Notes under the pieces: model-generated
What the model saw: only the letters and a program-made list of their open reading frames with translations
What the model was told of the DNA's origin: nothing
The model's database searches: none
In this document: piece by piece, positions 8,648 to 16,509 of the stretch
Numbering within the stretch: position 1 is the first letter of the stretch
How the letters are laid out: each line of letters starts with the position of its first letter
Translations under genes and position numbers: made by a program
Assembly: GCA_017798145.1 (NCBI GenBank)
Contig: CP059069.1
Location: forward strand, 124,001-188,000
Source: Akkermansiaceae bacterium
GTDB lineage: Bacteria; Verrucomicrobiota; Verrucomicrobiia; Verrucomicrobiales; Akkermansiaceae
Reading direction: 5' to 3'
Length of the DNA: 64,000 nt

Positions 8648-8717
8648 TAAGTAGAAAGCTTTATTGCGTCGAACGCGTGACGCTGCGACAGCCATTCTCA
8701 TCACCGTCTTTTTCGTC

Positions 8718-9233
8718 TTATTTGAGTTTTGCGAGGTAGAGCAACTCCTGAGTGGCTACACGAAGATCATCGACTATTTTCTCGATGTCTTTCTTATTGG
8801 CCGTGTAACGACGACTGTGGGCCGAACGATCGCCAATATCTTTTAGTTTGGGTAGAGCCTGCTTACAATTACGGCCGATTGTCCATCCTGTTTCTCCTAG
8901 CATCGACGTAATCAGATCTCTAAGAAAGAGGTAATCTCCATTCTGGTCTTTTATGTTTTGCTGGAGACCGTGGCTCTCGTAGCACTCGATAATGAGAGTC
9001 TCAACTAGCCTTCTGATCATTACCGCGCATCCGTCAAACCAACCCTTCTCGAAGCAGCCATTGATCTGATTTGCAATCTTCTCAATGTAGCCGCGTGTGC
9101 CGCGCGTAAGACTGCTTGCAAGCACTTGATGCGTCTCGGCAGGGAGCCCTTCTTCAGGCACATTAGCGAAGCGTAAGAAGTCACTTTGGAGCTGCTGAGA
9201 GCGTTTGAAGTAATCTATCCCGAGGTCACTCAT
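8718..9233 (-). CDS. HEPN/DUF4145-like protein, second gene of a two-gene operon
   Basis: A 171-residue protein starting MSDLGIDYFKRSQQL (a start four codons earlier is possible). Its ATG overlaps the stop of the upstream gene (ATGAGTGA), so the pair is coupled. The C-terminal half, with CAVMIRRLVETLIIECYESH, two later helices and GDRSAHSRRYTANKKDIE, resembles the all-alpha HEPN/DUF4145 layout, including an R-S-A-H that could be a degenerate R-x4-6-H motif. The base composition is visibly richer in A+T than the flanks. Function unknown; the HEPN assignment is tentative. Confidence 0.6.
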   Translation of the reverse strand: MSDLGIDYFKRSQQLQSDFLRFANVPEEGLPAETHQVLASSLTRGTRGYIEKIANQINGCFEKGWFDGCAVMIRRLVETLIIECYESHGLQQNIKDQNGDYLFLRDLITSMLGETGWTIGRNCKQALPKLKDIGDRSAHSRRYTANKKDIEKIVDDLRVATQELLYLAKLK

Positions 9234-9969
9234 TTGGGCGCTCATACAAGTGTTTGCGCATGCTTTCGAAGATTTTTTCAATCTGCTCGGGTGTGCTCTC
9301 AGGACTGATATGCACTTGCACATTGATATGAATCTCAGGGGATCCGCTTGACCGGTTATTCGTTGAATCTCCGTGATACATCTCCTTCTTGACGCTTACT
9401 GGGTCAGGTTCCGGATCCGAATCGGGATCTGATTTAATTTCCTCTTTCTCATCCGCAGGTTGAACCGTTAGGGCATCTTCATGAACGACGTATTTGCCAT
9501 CGTCCTGCTTGAGTAATTGAGCCTTCTCGAAAATGTCGGTAAGCGTGTTGATGCCAGTTTTCGTGGTTGGATTGACCACGAGTCCTAATGCTGATGCAAC
9601 CTTAGCGGTAAATTGGGATTTTGTGATCCCTTTCTGAATCTTTACCATATCAAGAACCGACTTGGTTCGTTCACACCCAAGGAAGACCTGCTTCCAGTTT
9701 TGCTTGATATCCTCATCGATATTGTTGCCGATGGCAATAGCTAGATCACGTCCGGGGCCAGTTAATTCCTTATCTCGTCCACCTTGAAGTGCTCCGATGC
9801 TTAGAAGGAAGCCGTTGTTCCTTGAAACCATTGTGGAATCGATCCCCGCCTTCGCAGCCACATCTCCTAGACTTGCCTTTCCTTTGCCGCAGACAACATA
9901 CGCGTGCAGCACCTTGCATACCACGTCGTAACCACTTCCAGGTAATTTGAATTCCTTGTCCTTGCTCAT
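9226..9969 (-). CDS. Winged-helix-like protein of unknown function, first gene of the operon
   Basis: A 247-residue protein. Residues 15-75 look like a winged helix (ASLGDVAAKAGIDSTMVSRN, then an LLSIGALQGG wing). A second helical domain follows (ITKSQFTAKVASALGL). Next comes a disordered acidic/Pro linker (DPDSDPEPDP). The C-terminal strand-helix is HINVQVHISPESTPEQIEKI. The arrangement resembles DUF5343-type proteins but I cannot confirm it. It overlaps the HEPN-like gene by 8 bp. Codon and base use are AT-richer than neighbours, suggesting acquisition. A regulatory or defence role is only a guess. Confidence 0.6.
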   Translation of the reverse strand: MSKDKEFKLPGSGYDVVCKVLHAYVVCGKGKASLGDVAAKAGIDSTMVSRNNGFLLSIGALQGGRDKELTGPGRDLAIAIGNNIDEDIKQNWKQVFLGCERTKSVLDMVKIQKGITKSQFTAKVASALGLVVNPTTKTGINTLTDIFEKAQLLKQDDGKYVVHEDALTVQPADEKEEIKSDPDSDPEPDPVSVKKEMYHGDSTNNRSSGSPEIHINVQVHISPESTPEQIEKIFESMRKHLYERPNE

Positions 9970-10095
9970 AAATTTATTGTCGTACAGCTTTACAATTAAG
10001 CCCCATTACATCTCTAGATCCAAAAACCAGATCCACAACGGTTCTAGCCAGTAATAGAGAGGTAGTGAGAAATTCTGAGTCAGTTCTAGATGGAC

Positions 10096-11400
10096 TCACG
10101 TGGAGAGTCGAGGCGATTGTGATGCTGAGATTGGCTGAGGTTTTTCCCTTCCGCCAAACACCCCTCGCATCCTCCCCTCGATCCACCCCGCCAACTCCCC
10201 CTCGTTCTTTCTCCCTTCCGTTTTCCCCTTCAACACCTCCGCCGCATCCGCGAACGATTCGTCGTCCAACAATCTCCGCAGTTCACTGGTCACCCGCTCC
10301 GTCGTAAAACTCCTCGGAGTCAGGCCGATTCCGGCGCCCAGTTTCTCCAGCCTCGCCGCATTGTCCGGCTGGTCGTGCGCCATGGCCATGACGAGTTGCG
10401 GCACCCCGGCACGGAATCCCTGCGCCATCGTCCCGACCCCTCCGTGGTGGACAAATACCGATGTGTGTTCCAGCAGTTTTCCGAAGGGCACGAAATCGAC
10501 CTGCAGGATTTGATCCTCCATTCCCGGCGGCACACGGTTCTCCATCCGCGTCACGAAGACCGCCCGGATCCCGAGCCGCTTCACCGCCTCCACCGAGGTT
10601 TCGAAAAACCTCTCCGCCTGGACATTCGCGCTTCCGGGCGTGAACACCACCGGCTTTTCGCCTGCGGCCAGGAAGTCAGCGAGTTCCTTCTGCATCGGCA
10701 TTTCCGCACCCAGATCTTCCATCGGGAAATCCCACTGGAGCAGATTTTCCGGCCAGTCCGGCTGGGGCTTCCCGAACCACTCCGGGAACAGCGCCAGCAC
10801 CCCGTCGGGCGAATCCCACCACTCCCGCCAAAGGCTTTTGGGCGGATCGATCCCATGTTTCGCGCAGATTTTCCGGAGTCCGGGGAGAGCCATCATGTCG
10901 ATGGGATTGGGCAGGGAAAACAGGAGCCGTTTCACCCAGACCGGCAAGGCTCGGAACCAGCCAAGCCACGGATGCAGAACCGGGGTCTCATGAGCGCTGA
11001 CGAAAACCATCGGCTGCAGGTGCACGGTGATAAGCGGGATGCCGTGTTTCTGCCTGGCCATCCTCGCACCGAACGCTGTCAGCGGAGCCATCAGCAGATC
11101 GACTTTCCCCAATTTCCCGACCTCCTCCAGATACCGCTTCGACCATTTCACCGCGTAATCCATCACCACCTTGGAGCCGACACCGAGCTTCCAGATCCTG
11201 CGATCCTTCCCGATCGCCTCCACCTCTTCCATCGTCCCGAGCCCCACGAAATCGATCCCCGCCGCTTCCGCCGCATCGGAGAAGATGCAGGTCGTGACCA
11301 TGGTCACCCTGTGACCCCGCGCCTTGAGCAGCTTCCCCAACCAGATGAAGGGGAACACATCCCCGGCACTCCCGAACGGCATCAGAACAACATGTCGCAT
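10096..11400 (-). CDS. GT1-family glycosyltransferase (MGT/UGT-like)
   Basis: A 434-residue cytosolic glycosyltransferase of GT-B fold. The N-terminal Rossmann half starts RHVVLMPFGSAGDVFPFIWL, the usual glycine-rich opening of GT1 enzymes. The donor-binding half contains VFTPGSAN and VFVHHGGVGTMAQGFRAGVP, followed by MAHDQPDNA, the counterpart of the plant PSPG box. GT1 enzymes transfer sugars from UDP or other nucleotide donors to lipids, sterols or polyketide acceptors. The acceptor cannot be read from sequence. Monocistronic; divergent from the photolyase-family gene 75 bp away. Confidence 0.9.
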   Translation of the reverse strand: MRHVVLMPFGSAGDVFPFIWLGKLLKARGHRVTMVTTCIFSDAAEAAGIDFVGLGTMEEVEAIGKDRRIWKLGVGSKVVMDYAVKWSKRYLEEVGKLGKVDLLMAPLTAFGARMARQKHGIPLITVHLQPMVFVSAHETPVLHPWLGWFRALPVWVKRLLFSLPNPIDMMALPGLRKICAKHGIDPPKSLWREWWDSPDGVLALFPEWFGKPQPDWPENLLQWDFPMEDLGAEMPMQKELADFLAAGEKPVVFTPGSANVQAERFFETSVEAVKRLGIRAVFVTRMENRVPPGMEDQILQVDFVPFGKLLEHTSVFVHHGGVGTMAQGFRAGVPQLVMAMAHDQPDNAARLEKLGAGIGLTPRSFTTERVTSELRRLLDDESFADAAEVLKGKTEGRKNEGELAGWIEGRMRGVFGGREKPQPISASQSPRLST

Positions 11401-11475
11401 CCGCCCTCAGCCTAGCTCCGGAAAACAATGCGGCAAACCCTTTGCGGAATCGCGGATACGGGCCGAGCATCCGCC

Positions 11476-12933
11476 ATGGACAGCGCCACACTGATCTTCC
11501 CCCACCAGCTTTTCGAAACCAACCCTGCGGTCAGCAGCGGCCGCTCGATCTATCTCGCCGAGGATCCTTTGTTTTTCGGAAACGACAGCCACTACCCGGT
11601 CAAATTCCACAAGCACAAGCTCGTTCTCCACCGCGCCTCCATGCAGGCGTACACGGACGAACTCCGCGCGGCCGGCCACGCGGTCAACAACATCCCCCAC
11701 ACCAACACCTACCAATCGGCGCTGCCGTCCGGCCTCAAGGAACTCCACGTCACCGATCCCCACGATTTCATCCTGGAGAAGCGCCTCCGTGCCTTCGCCG
11801 GAGAGCGTGGAATTGCACTCCACATCCATCCCACCCCCGCCTTCCTTTCGCCCCCGGAATTCCTGGAAGAGCATATCGGGAAAAAGAAAAAGCCCTTCAT
11901 GGCATCCTTCTACCAGGCGCAGCGGAAGCGCATGGGCATCCTCATCGAAAAGGACGGTTCCCCCACCGGCGGCCAATGGTCCTTCGACGAGGACAACCGC
12001 AAGAAGCTCCCCAAGAACTACGAGCCGCCCGCAGCGCCCGAGACCAAATTCAACCACTACACGGAAACCGCCTGCAACCATATCGACGAGTTTTTCCCGG
12101 AGAACCCCGGCTTCTCCCATGATTTCCGCTACCCCGTCACCCGCGCCGACGCGAGGGAATGGCTTAAAGTTTTCATCGATGAGCGGTTCGAGGACTTCGG
12201 CGCATACGAGGACGCCATTTCCACCGCCCATCCCTTCATCAACCATTCCGTCCTCACCCCGATGCTCAACATCGGCCTGCTCACGCCGCAGGAAATCATC
12301 GGTGCGGCGCTAGCGAAAAAGGGAATCCCGCTCAACTCGCTCGAAGGCTTCGTCCGCCAGATCATCGGCTGGCGGGAATTCATGCACGGGATCTACCGGC
12401 ACCGTGGTACGGAGATCCGGAACATGAATTTCTTCAACCACACCCGCCCCATTCCGCAATCCTTCTACAACGCGACAACAGGCATTCCTCCCATCGACCG
12501 CATCATCCGCCAGCTCGATGACGAGGCCTACTGCCACCATATCGAGCGCCTCATGATCCTCGGGAATTTCATGCTGCTCTGCCGCTTCGACCCTGACGCG
12601 GTTTACAAATGGTTCATGGAGCTTTTCATCGACGCCTACGACTGGGTCATGGTTCCCAATGTCTACGGCATGTCGCAATTCGCCGACGGCGGCACCTTCA
12701 CCACCAAGCCATACATCTCCGGATCCAACTACGTCCTGAAAATGTCCGATGAGAAGAAGGGCGACTGGACCGACACCTGGGACGCCCTCTTTTGGACATT
12801 CGTCGCCGACCACCAGGATCTTTTCCTCAAGAACCCTCGCTCCTCCATGATGGCCCGCACCTGGCAGAAATTTTCCAAGGAAAAACAGGAATGCTACCGC
12901 GAGACCGCGGATGGATTCCTTGATACGCTTTGA
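11476..12933 (+). CDS. Cryptochrome/photolyase-related protein (COG3046-like) lacking most Fe-S ligands
   Basis: A 485-residue flavoprotein of the photolyase-related (PhrB/FeS-BCP) lineage. Motifs include GFVRQIIGWREFMHGIY near residue 291, AYCHHIERLMILGNFMLL near 351 and WVMVPNVYGMSQFADGG near 390. Cys353 remains. The segment after SGSNYVLKMSD reads EKKGDWTDTWDALFW where 4Fe-4S members have a Cys-rich YCKGC...C stretch, so three of four cluster ligands appear missing. Members repair UV photoproducts or sense light through FAD. The ATG at 11476 gives the standard start (ATLIFPHQLF). Either a cluster-free subgroup or a changed function. Confidence 0.88.
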   Translation: MDSATLIFPHQLFETNPAVSSGRSIYLAEDPLFFGNDSHYPVKFHKHKLVLHRASMQAYTDELRAAGHAVNNIPHTNTYQSALPSGLKELHVTDPHDFILEKRLRAFAGERGIALHIHPTPAFLSPPEFLEEHIGKKKKPFMASFYQAQRKRMGILIEKDGSPTGGQWSFDEDNRKKLPKNYEPPAAPETKFNHYTETACNHIDEFFPENPGFSHDFRYPVTRADAREWLKVFIDERFEDFGAYEDAISTAHPFINHSVLTPMLNIGLLTPQEIIGAALAKKGIPLNSLEGFVRQIIGWREFMHGIYRHRGTEIRNMNFFNHTRPIPQSFYNATTGIPPIDRIIRQLDDEAYCHHIERLMILGNFMLLCRFDPDAVYKWFMELFIDAYDWVMVPNVYGMSQFADGGTFTTKPYISGSNYVLKMSDEKKGDWTDTWDALFWTFVADHQDLFLKNPRSSMMARTWQKFSKEKQECYRETADGFLDTL

Positions 12934-13048
12934 CGGAAGAAAGCCCCCCAAGGAGCGGCGTTCCCTGACCACAGGACAAACCGAGCATTCTTCCTAACGA
13001 GCCGTCGCGGGTCGCGCCACCCTATTCTCGAAACTGCGGGTTCCACAA

Positions 13049-13687
13049 CCCCGGAGGGGTGCCACGAACGTAGCCGGGGGTGCAACCCCCGGAAAAAAGG
13101 TGGAAATTTCCTCGCGCCCCGGAGGGCCGCCGGAAATGTTGCTCCATGCCATCGACGCACAGCTCCCTGGTTTTTCACATCGTGTTCTCCACCAAGAACA
13201 GGGAGAGATGGTTTTCACCGGATTTCCGCCAAAGGCTCCACGCTTACCTCGGAGGGATGATCCGCAACGCCAGCGGCACGCCGTACGCGGTTGGCGGGAC
13301 GGACGACCATATCCATCTCCTTGTCGGATTGAAACCGGCCGATTCGATTCCTGATCTCATCCGTGCGCTAAAGGCCGAGTCGTCGAAATGGATCAAAGCG
13401 GAGCTGGGGCGGACGGCTTTCGCATGGCAGGAAGGATATGGGGTCTTTTCCGTGAGCGCTTCGGCATTGGAGAAGGTGCGCGAATACGTGCTGGGACAGG
13501 AGGAGCATCACCGGACGCGGACGTTCAAGGAGGAGTATGTGGCGATGTTGGAGAAATGCGGGGTTGAGTATGATGATAGACATCTGTGGTAAGCGCCTCT
13601 CCGGCGGCCCTCCGGGACGCGATGTCGTTCGGATCACGTGAACCGGGGGTTGCACCCCCGGCTACGTTCGTTGCCACCCCTCCGGGG
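13049..13687. mobile_element. REP-transposase unit with inverted flanking repeats
   Basis: A 44-bp sequence at 13049-13092 recurs inverted at 13643-13687 with one inserted base and a few mismatches. Each arm also contains its own hairpin (CCGGGGGTGCAACCCCCGG type). A second pair, 13112-13133 and 13601-13622, is also inverted. The arms enclose a REP-associated tyrosine transposase. This is the layout of a REP/RAYT unit, where the transposase gene is bracketed by the repeats it may mobilise. Confidence 0.8.
13146..13592 (+). CDS. REP-associated tyrosine transposase (IS200/Y1 HUH)
   Basis: A 148-residue single-domain Y1 transposase. The start LVFHIVFSTKNRERWF is typical of the family. The HUH motif appears as DDHIHLLVGL near residue 58. 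The catalytic tyrosine is probably in FAWQEGYGVFSVSASALEKV near residue 100. A helical tail carries EEHHRTRTFKEEYVAML. Such enzymes cut single-stranded REP hairpins. The gene lies within inverted REP-like arms, supporting its identity. No premature stop or frameshift is seen. Confidence 0.92.
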   Translation: MPSTHSSLVFHIVFSTKNRERWFSPDFRQRLHAYLGGMIRNASGTPYAVGGTDDHIHLLVGLKPADSIPDLIRALKAESSKWIKAELGRTAFAWQEGYGVFSVSASALEKVREYVLGQEEHHRTRTFKEEYVAMLEKCGVEYDDRHLW

Positions 13688-13714
13688 CGAGAAGAATTCC
13701 GTTGCGCGGTCAAT

Positions 13715-14389
13715 CTACGGAGCCGTGACAGCCCTGCCGTTGTCGGCCACGGTGAGCGAGAGGATGAACGGCGCGGCGGTCTCCGCCCACTGCTCGGCGT
13801 TTCCGTAGGCCGAAGCGCCCTCACCGAACGCGCTCCGCAACATTTCCGTATCAATGATGCCCGGGTTCATCGCCACCGTGGCAAGCCCTTCCGGAAGTTC
13901 CTGCGCCAATGCCTGCGTGAGTCCCTCGATCGCCCATTTGCTCGCACAATAGGGAGCTACCTCCGGCGAGGTAGACCGACCCCAGCCCGATGACATGTTC
14001 ACGATCATCCCTTTCCCCTCCTCGCGCATCAGGGGAACCACATGCCGGATCACATTCGCCGTGCCGCAGACATTGATCGCCATCAGCCGGTCGAAATCCT
14101 TCGCCCCGATCTCCCAGAGCGGGGCGGGCGGATTGATCATCGCAGCGTTGTTGATGACAAGATCCGGAGCACCCGTCCGTCCGAAAGCCTCCGAGCAAAA
14201 ATCCCGAACCTCATCGTCAGAGGACACGTCACATGTGGAAAAAAAATGGTTGCCCGGAAACTCCCCGCGAAGTTCAGAGATTTTCCCCTCTCGCCTCGCA
14301 CATCCCGAAACCGTGTGCCCGCCATCCACGAAACGCCTGACTAATGCACGCCCCAATCCTGAAGAACATCCTGTGATCCAAATCGTCAT
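13715..14389 (-). CDS. Short-chain dehydrogenase/reductase
   Basis: A 224-residue classical SDR. The cofactor loop TGCSSGLGRAL lies at residues 6-16, NNAA follows near residue 88, MSSGWGRS carries the catalytic Ser, and YCASK carries the catalytic Tyr and Lys. PGIIDTEM closes the active site. The start at 14389 (MTIWITGCSSGLG) is the family start; the much longer open frame upstream is antisense to the ABC-F gene. NADP versus NAD and the substrate cannot be decided. Its stop lies 28 bp from the REP-transposase unit. Confidence 0.9.
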   Translation of the reverse strand: MTIWITGCSSGLGRALVRRFVDGGHTVSGCARREGKISELRGEFPGNHFFSTCDVSSDDEVRDFCSEAFGRTGAPDLVINNAAMINPPAPLWEIGAKDFDRLMAINVCGTANVIRHVVPLMREEGKGMIVNMSSGWGRSTSPEVAPYCASKWAIEGLTQALAQELPEGLATVAMNPGIIDTEMLRSAFGEGASAYGNAEQWAETAAPFILSLTVADNGRAVTAP

Positions 14390-14483
14390 TCCCCATTCTA
14401 GCACAGGTGGCGCCCACAGGGGAGCTTGAAGATCCGGTTCCGCCATTGACCAACGCCCGAGCCTGTGCAACCTCCCCGCGTTC

Positions 14484-16487
14484 ATGATTTCCGTCCAATC
14501 ACTTCGCGTCGAGTTCGGGCCGCGCGTCCTCTTCAACAACCTCTCCTTCTCCGTCCAGCCGCGCGAGCGCATCGCCTTCGCCGGGCACAACGGGGCCGGG
14601 AAATCCACGTTGATGAAATGCATCGCCGGGATCATCCCGCCATCCGGCGGCCAGATATCCGCACCGAAAGGCACCAAGGTCGGATACCTCCCGCAGGAAG
14701 GCATCCACGTGAAAGGCCGCACCCTCTGGAAGGAAACCGAATCCGCTTTCGGCGAAATCATGGCGCTCAAGGAAAAGGTCGACCGCCTTTCCGACGAGCT
14801 CGTCAAACTCGATCCCCGATCCTCACCCTACGGGGAGCTGCTTGAGGAGATCGGCGAGCTTGAGCTCAAGCTCTACGCAAACGACCCATCGCTGATGAAG
14901 CCTAAGATCGAGTCCGTCCTGAAAGGGCTCGGCTTCATGGATAAGGATTTCAAACGCGATTGCTCCGAGTTCTCAGGCGGTTGGCAGATGCGCATCGCCA
15001 TGGCCAAGCTTTTCCTCCAGCAGCCGGAAGTCCTCCTGCTCGATGAGCCGACCAACCACCTCGACATCGAAACCCAGCTCTGGGTCGAGCAATACCTCGT
15101 CAACTACCCCGGCGCGATCCTGCTCATCTCCCACGACCGCGCCTTGCTCGACACCCTCTGCACCCGCACCATCGCCTTCGCCCACGGCCGCGCCGAGGAA
15201 TACGCCGGGAACTTCTCCTACTTCGAGCGCGAGTCCGTCCTGCGGAAGGAAATCCAGCTCAAGCAATACACCGCCCAGCAGCGCGAGATCGCCGAGTCCC
15301 AACGCTTCATCGACCGCTTCCGCGCCTCCGCCAACAAGGCCACGCTCGTCCAGTCCCGCATCAAGCTCCTCGCCAAGGTCGTCCGCATCCCCGAACCGGA
15401 GCGCGACGACGCGGTCATGAATTTCAAATTCCCGCCGCCACCGAACTCCGGCCACACGGTCGCGAAGGTCGAGAACGTCTCGAAAGCCTACGGCCCGCTC
15501 CAGATTTTCAACGGATTCGATTTCGAGATCAACAAGGGCGAGAAGTTCGCCATCGTCGGCCCGAACGGCGCGGGGAAATCCACCTTCTGCCGCCTCGTCA
15601 CCGCCCAGGAAGATCCGGATGCCGGTGAGGTCGTTCTCGGACACAACGTGAAACCCTCGTTCTTCTCCCAGAACCACGCCGACGAGCTCGATCCCGACCT
15701 CACCATCCTAGAAACGGTCCAGGCAGTCGCCTCCCGCGATGCCGCCCCGCAGGTGCGCAACATCCTCGGCTGCTTCCTTTTCACAGGCGATGACGTTTTC
15801 AAGAAAATCGGTGTCCTCTCCGGCGGCGAGCGCTCACGTGTGGCGCTCACCTGCATGTTGCTCAAGCCCGCGAACTTTCTCATCCTCGACGAGCCGACGA
15901 ACCACCTCGACATGCAGTCGCAAGGCGTCCTCCAACGTGCGCTGCTCAACTACCCGGGCTCGGTGATGATCGTTTCCCACAACCGGGATTTCCTCGATCC
16001 CCTCGTCACGAAAACCCTGGAATTCCGCCCAGGCGAGGAACCGCGACTATTCCACGGGAACATCGCCTACTACCTCGACAAGAAAGCCGAGGAGAAATCC
16101 GCCGGAACCACCCCGACCCGCAAGCCCCCCGCCACCACCGCCGACGCGGAGGTGCGGAAGGACGCCCCGAAAAGGGAATCCACCCCCGGCGTCAACCGCA
16201 AGGAGCAGCGCCGCATGGAAGCCATGGCCCGCGAGGCGAAGACAAAAATCCTCGCACCCCTCGAAAAGGAACTCGAAAGCCTCGAAGCGAAGATCGCCGA
16301 GCAAGAAGCCGCCCAAGCCACCCTCACCGCCGCCCTCTCCAGCCCACAGATCGCCGAGGATTCGGATAAGCTCCGCCAGACCACCAACGCGGTCGAGAAG
16401 ATCACCAAGACCCTCGACCTCGCCTACACCCGCTGGTCCTCCCTCACCGAGGAGATCGAGAAGGTGAAGGAGAAGCACGGGCTGTGA
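14484..16487 (+). CDS. ABC-F family ATP-binding protein
   Basis: A 667-residue soluble protein with two ABC ATPase domains and no membrane segments. Domain 1 has Walker A GHNGAGKST (residues 34-42), signature FSGGWQMR and Walker B LLLDEPTNHLD. A charged helical linker (P-site tolerance motif region) follows. Domain 2 has GPNGAGKST, signature LSGGERSR and LILDEPTNHLD. The last 100 residues form a coiled coil (EKELESLEAKIAEQEAA). ABC-F proteins act on ribosomes (EttA/Uup type) or give antibiotic resistance by target protection. The C-terminal coiled coil resembles Uup, which binds branched DNA or ribosomes. Confidence 0.95.
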   Translation: MISVQSLRVEFGPRVLFNNLSFSVQPRERIAFAGHNGAGKSTLMKCIAGIIPPSGGQISAPKGTKVGYLPQEGIHVKGRTLWKETESAFGEIMALKEKVDRLSDELVKLDPRSSPYGELLEEIGELELKLYANDPSLMKPKIESVLKGLGFMDKDFKRDCSEFSGGWQMRIAMAKLFLQQPEVLLLDEPTNHLDIETQLWVEQYLVNYPGAILLISHDRALLDTLCTRTIAFAHGRAEEYAGNFSYFERESVLRKEIQLKQYTAQQREIAESQRFIDRFRASANKATLVQSRIKLLAKVVRIPEPERDDAVMNFKFPPPPNSGHTVAKVENVSKAYGPLQIFNGFDFEINKGEKFAIVGPNGAGKSTFCRLVTAQEDPDAGEVVLGHNVKPSFFSQNHADELDPDLTILETVQAVASRDAAPQVRNILGCFLFTGDDVFKKIGVLSGGERSRVALTCMLLKPANFLILDEPTNHLDMQSQGVLQRALLNYPGSVMIVSHNRDFLDPLVTKTLEFRPGEEPRLFHGNIAYYLDKKAEEKSAGTTPTRKPPATTADAEVRKDAPKRESTPGVNRKEQRRMEAMAREAKTKILAPLEKELESLEAKIAEQEAAQATLTAALSSPQIAEDSDKLRQTTNAVEKITKTLDLAYTRWSSLTEEIEKVKEKHGL

Positions 16488-16509
16488 GCATGGCGGGCAT
16501 GCCGCCCTT

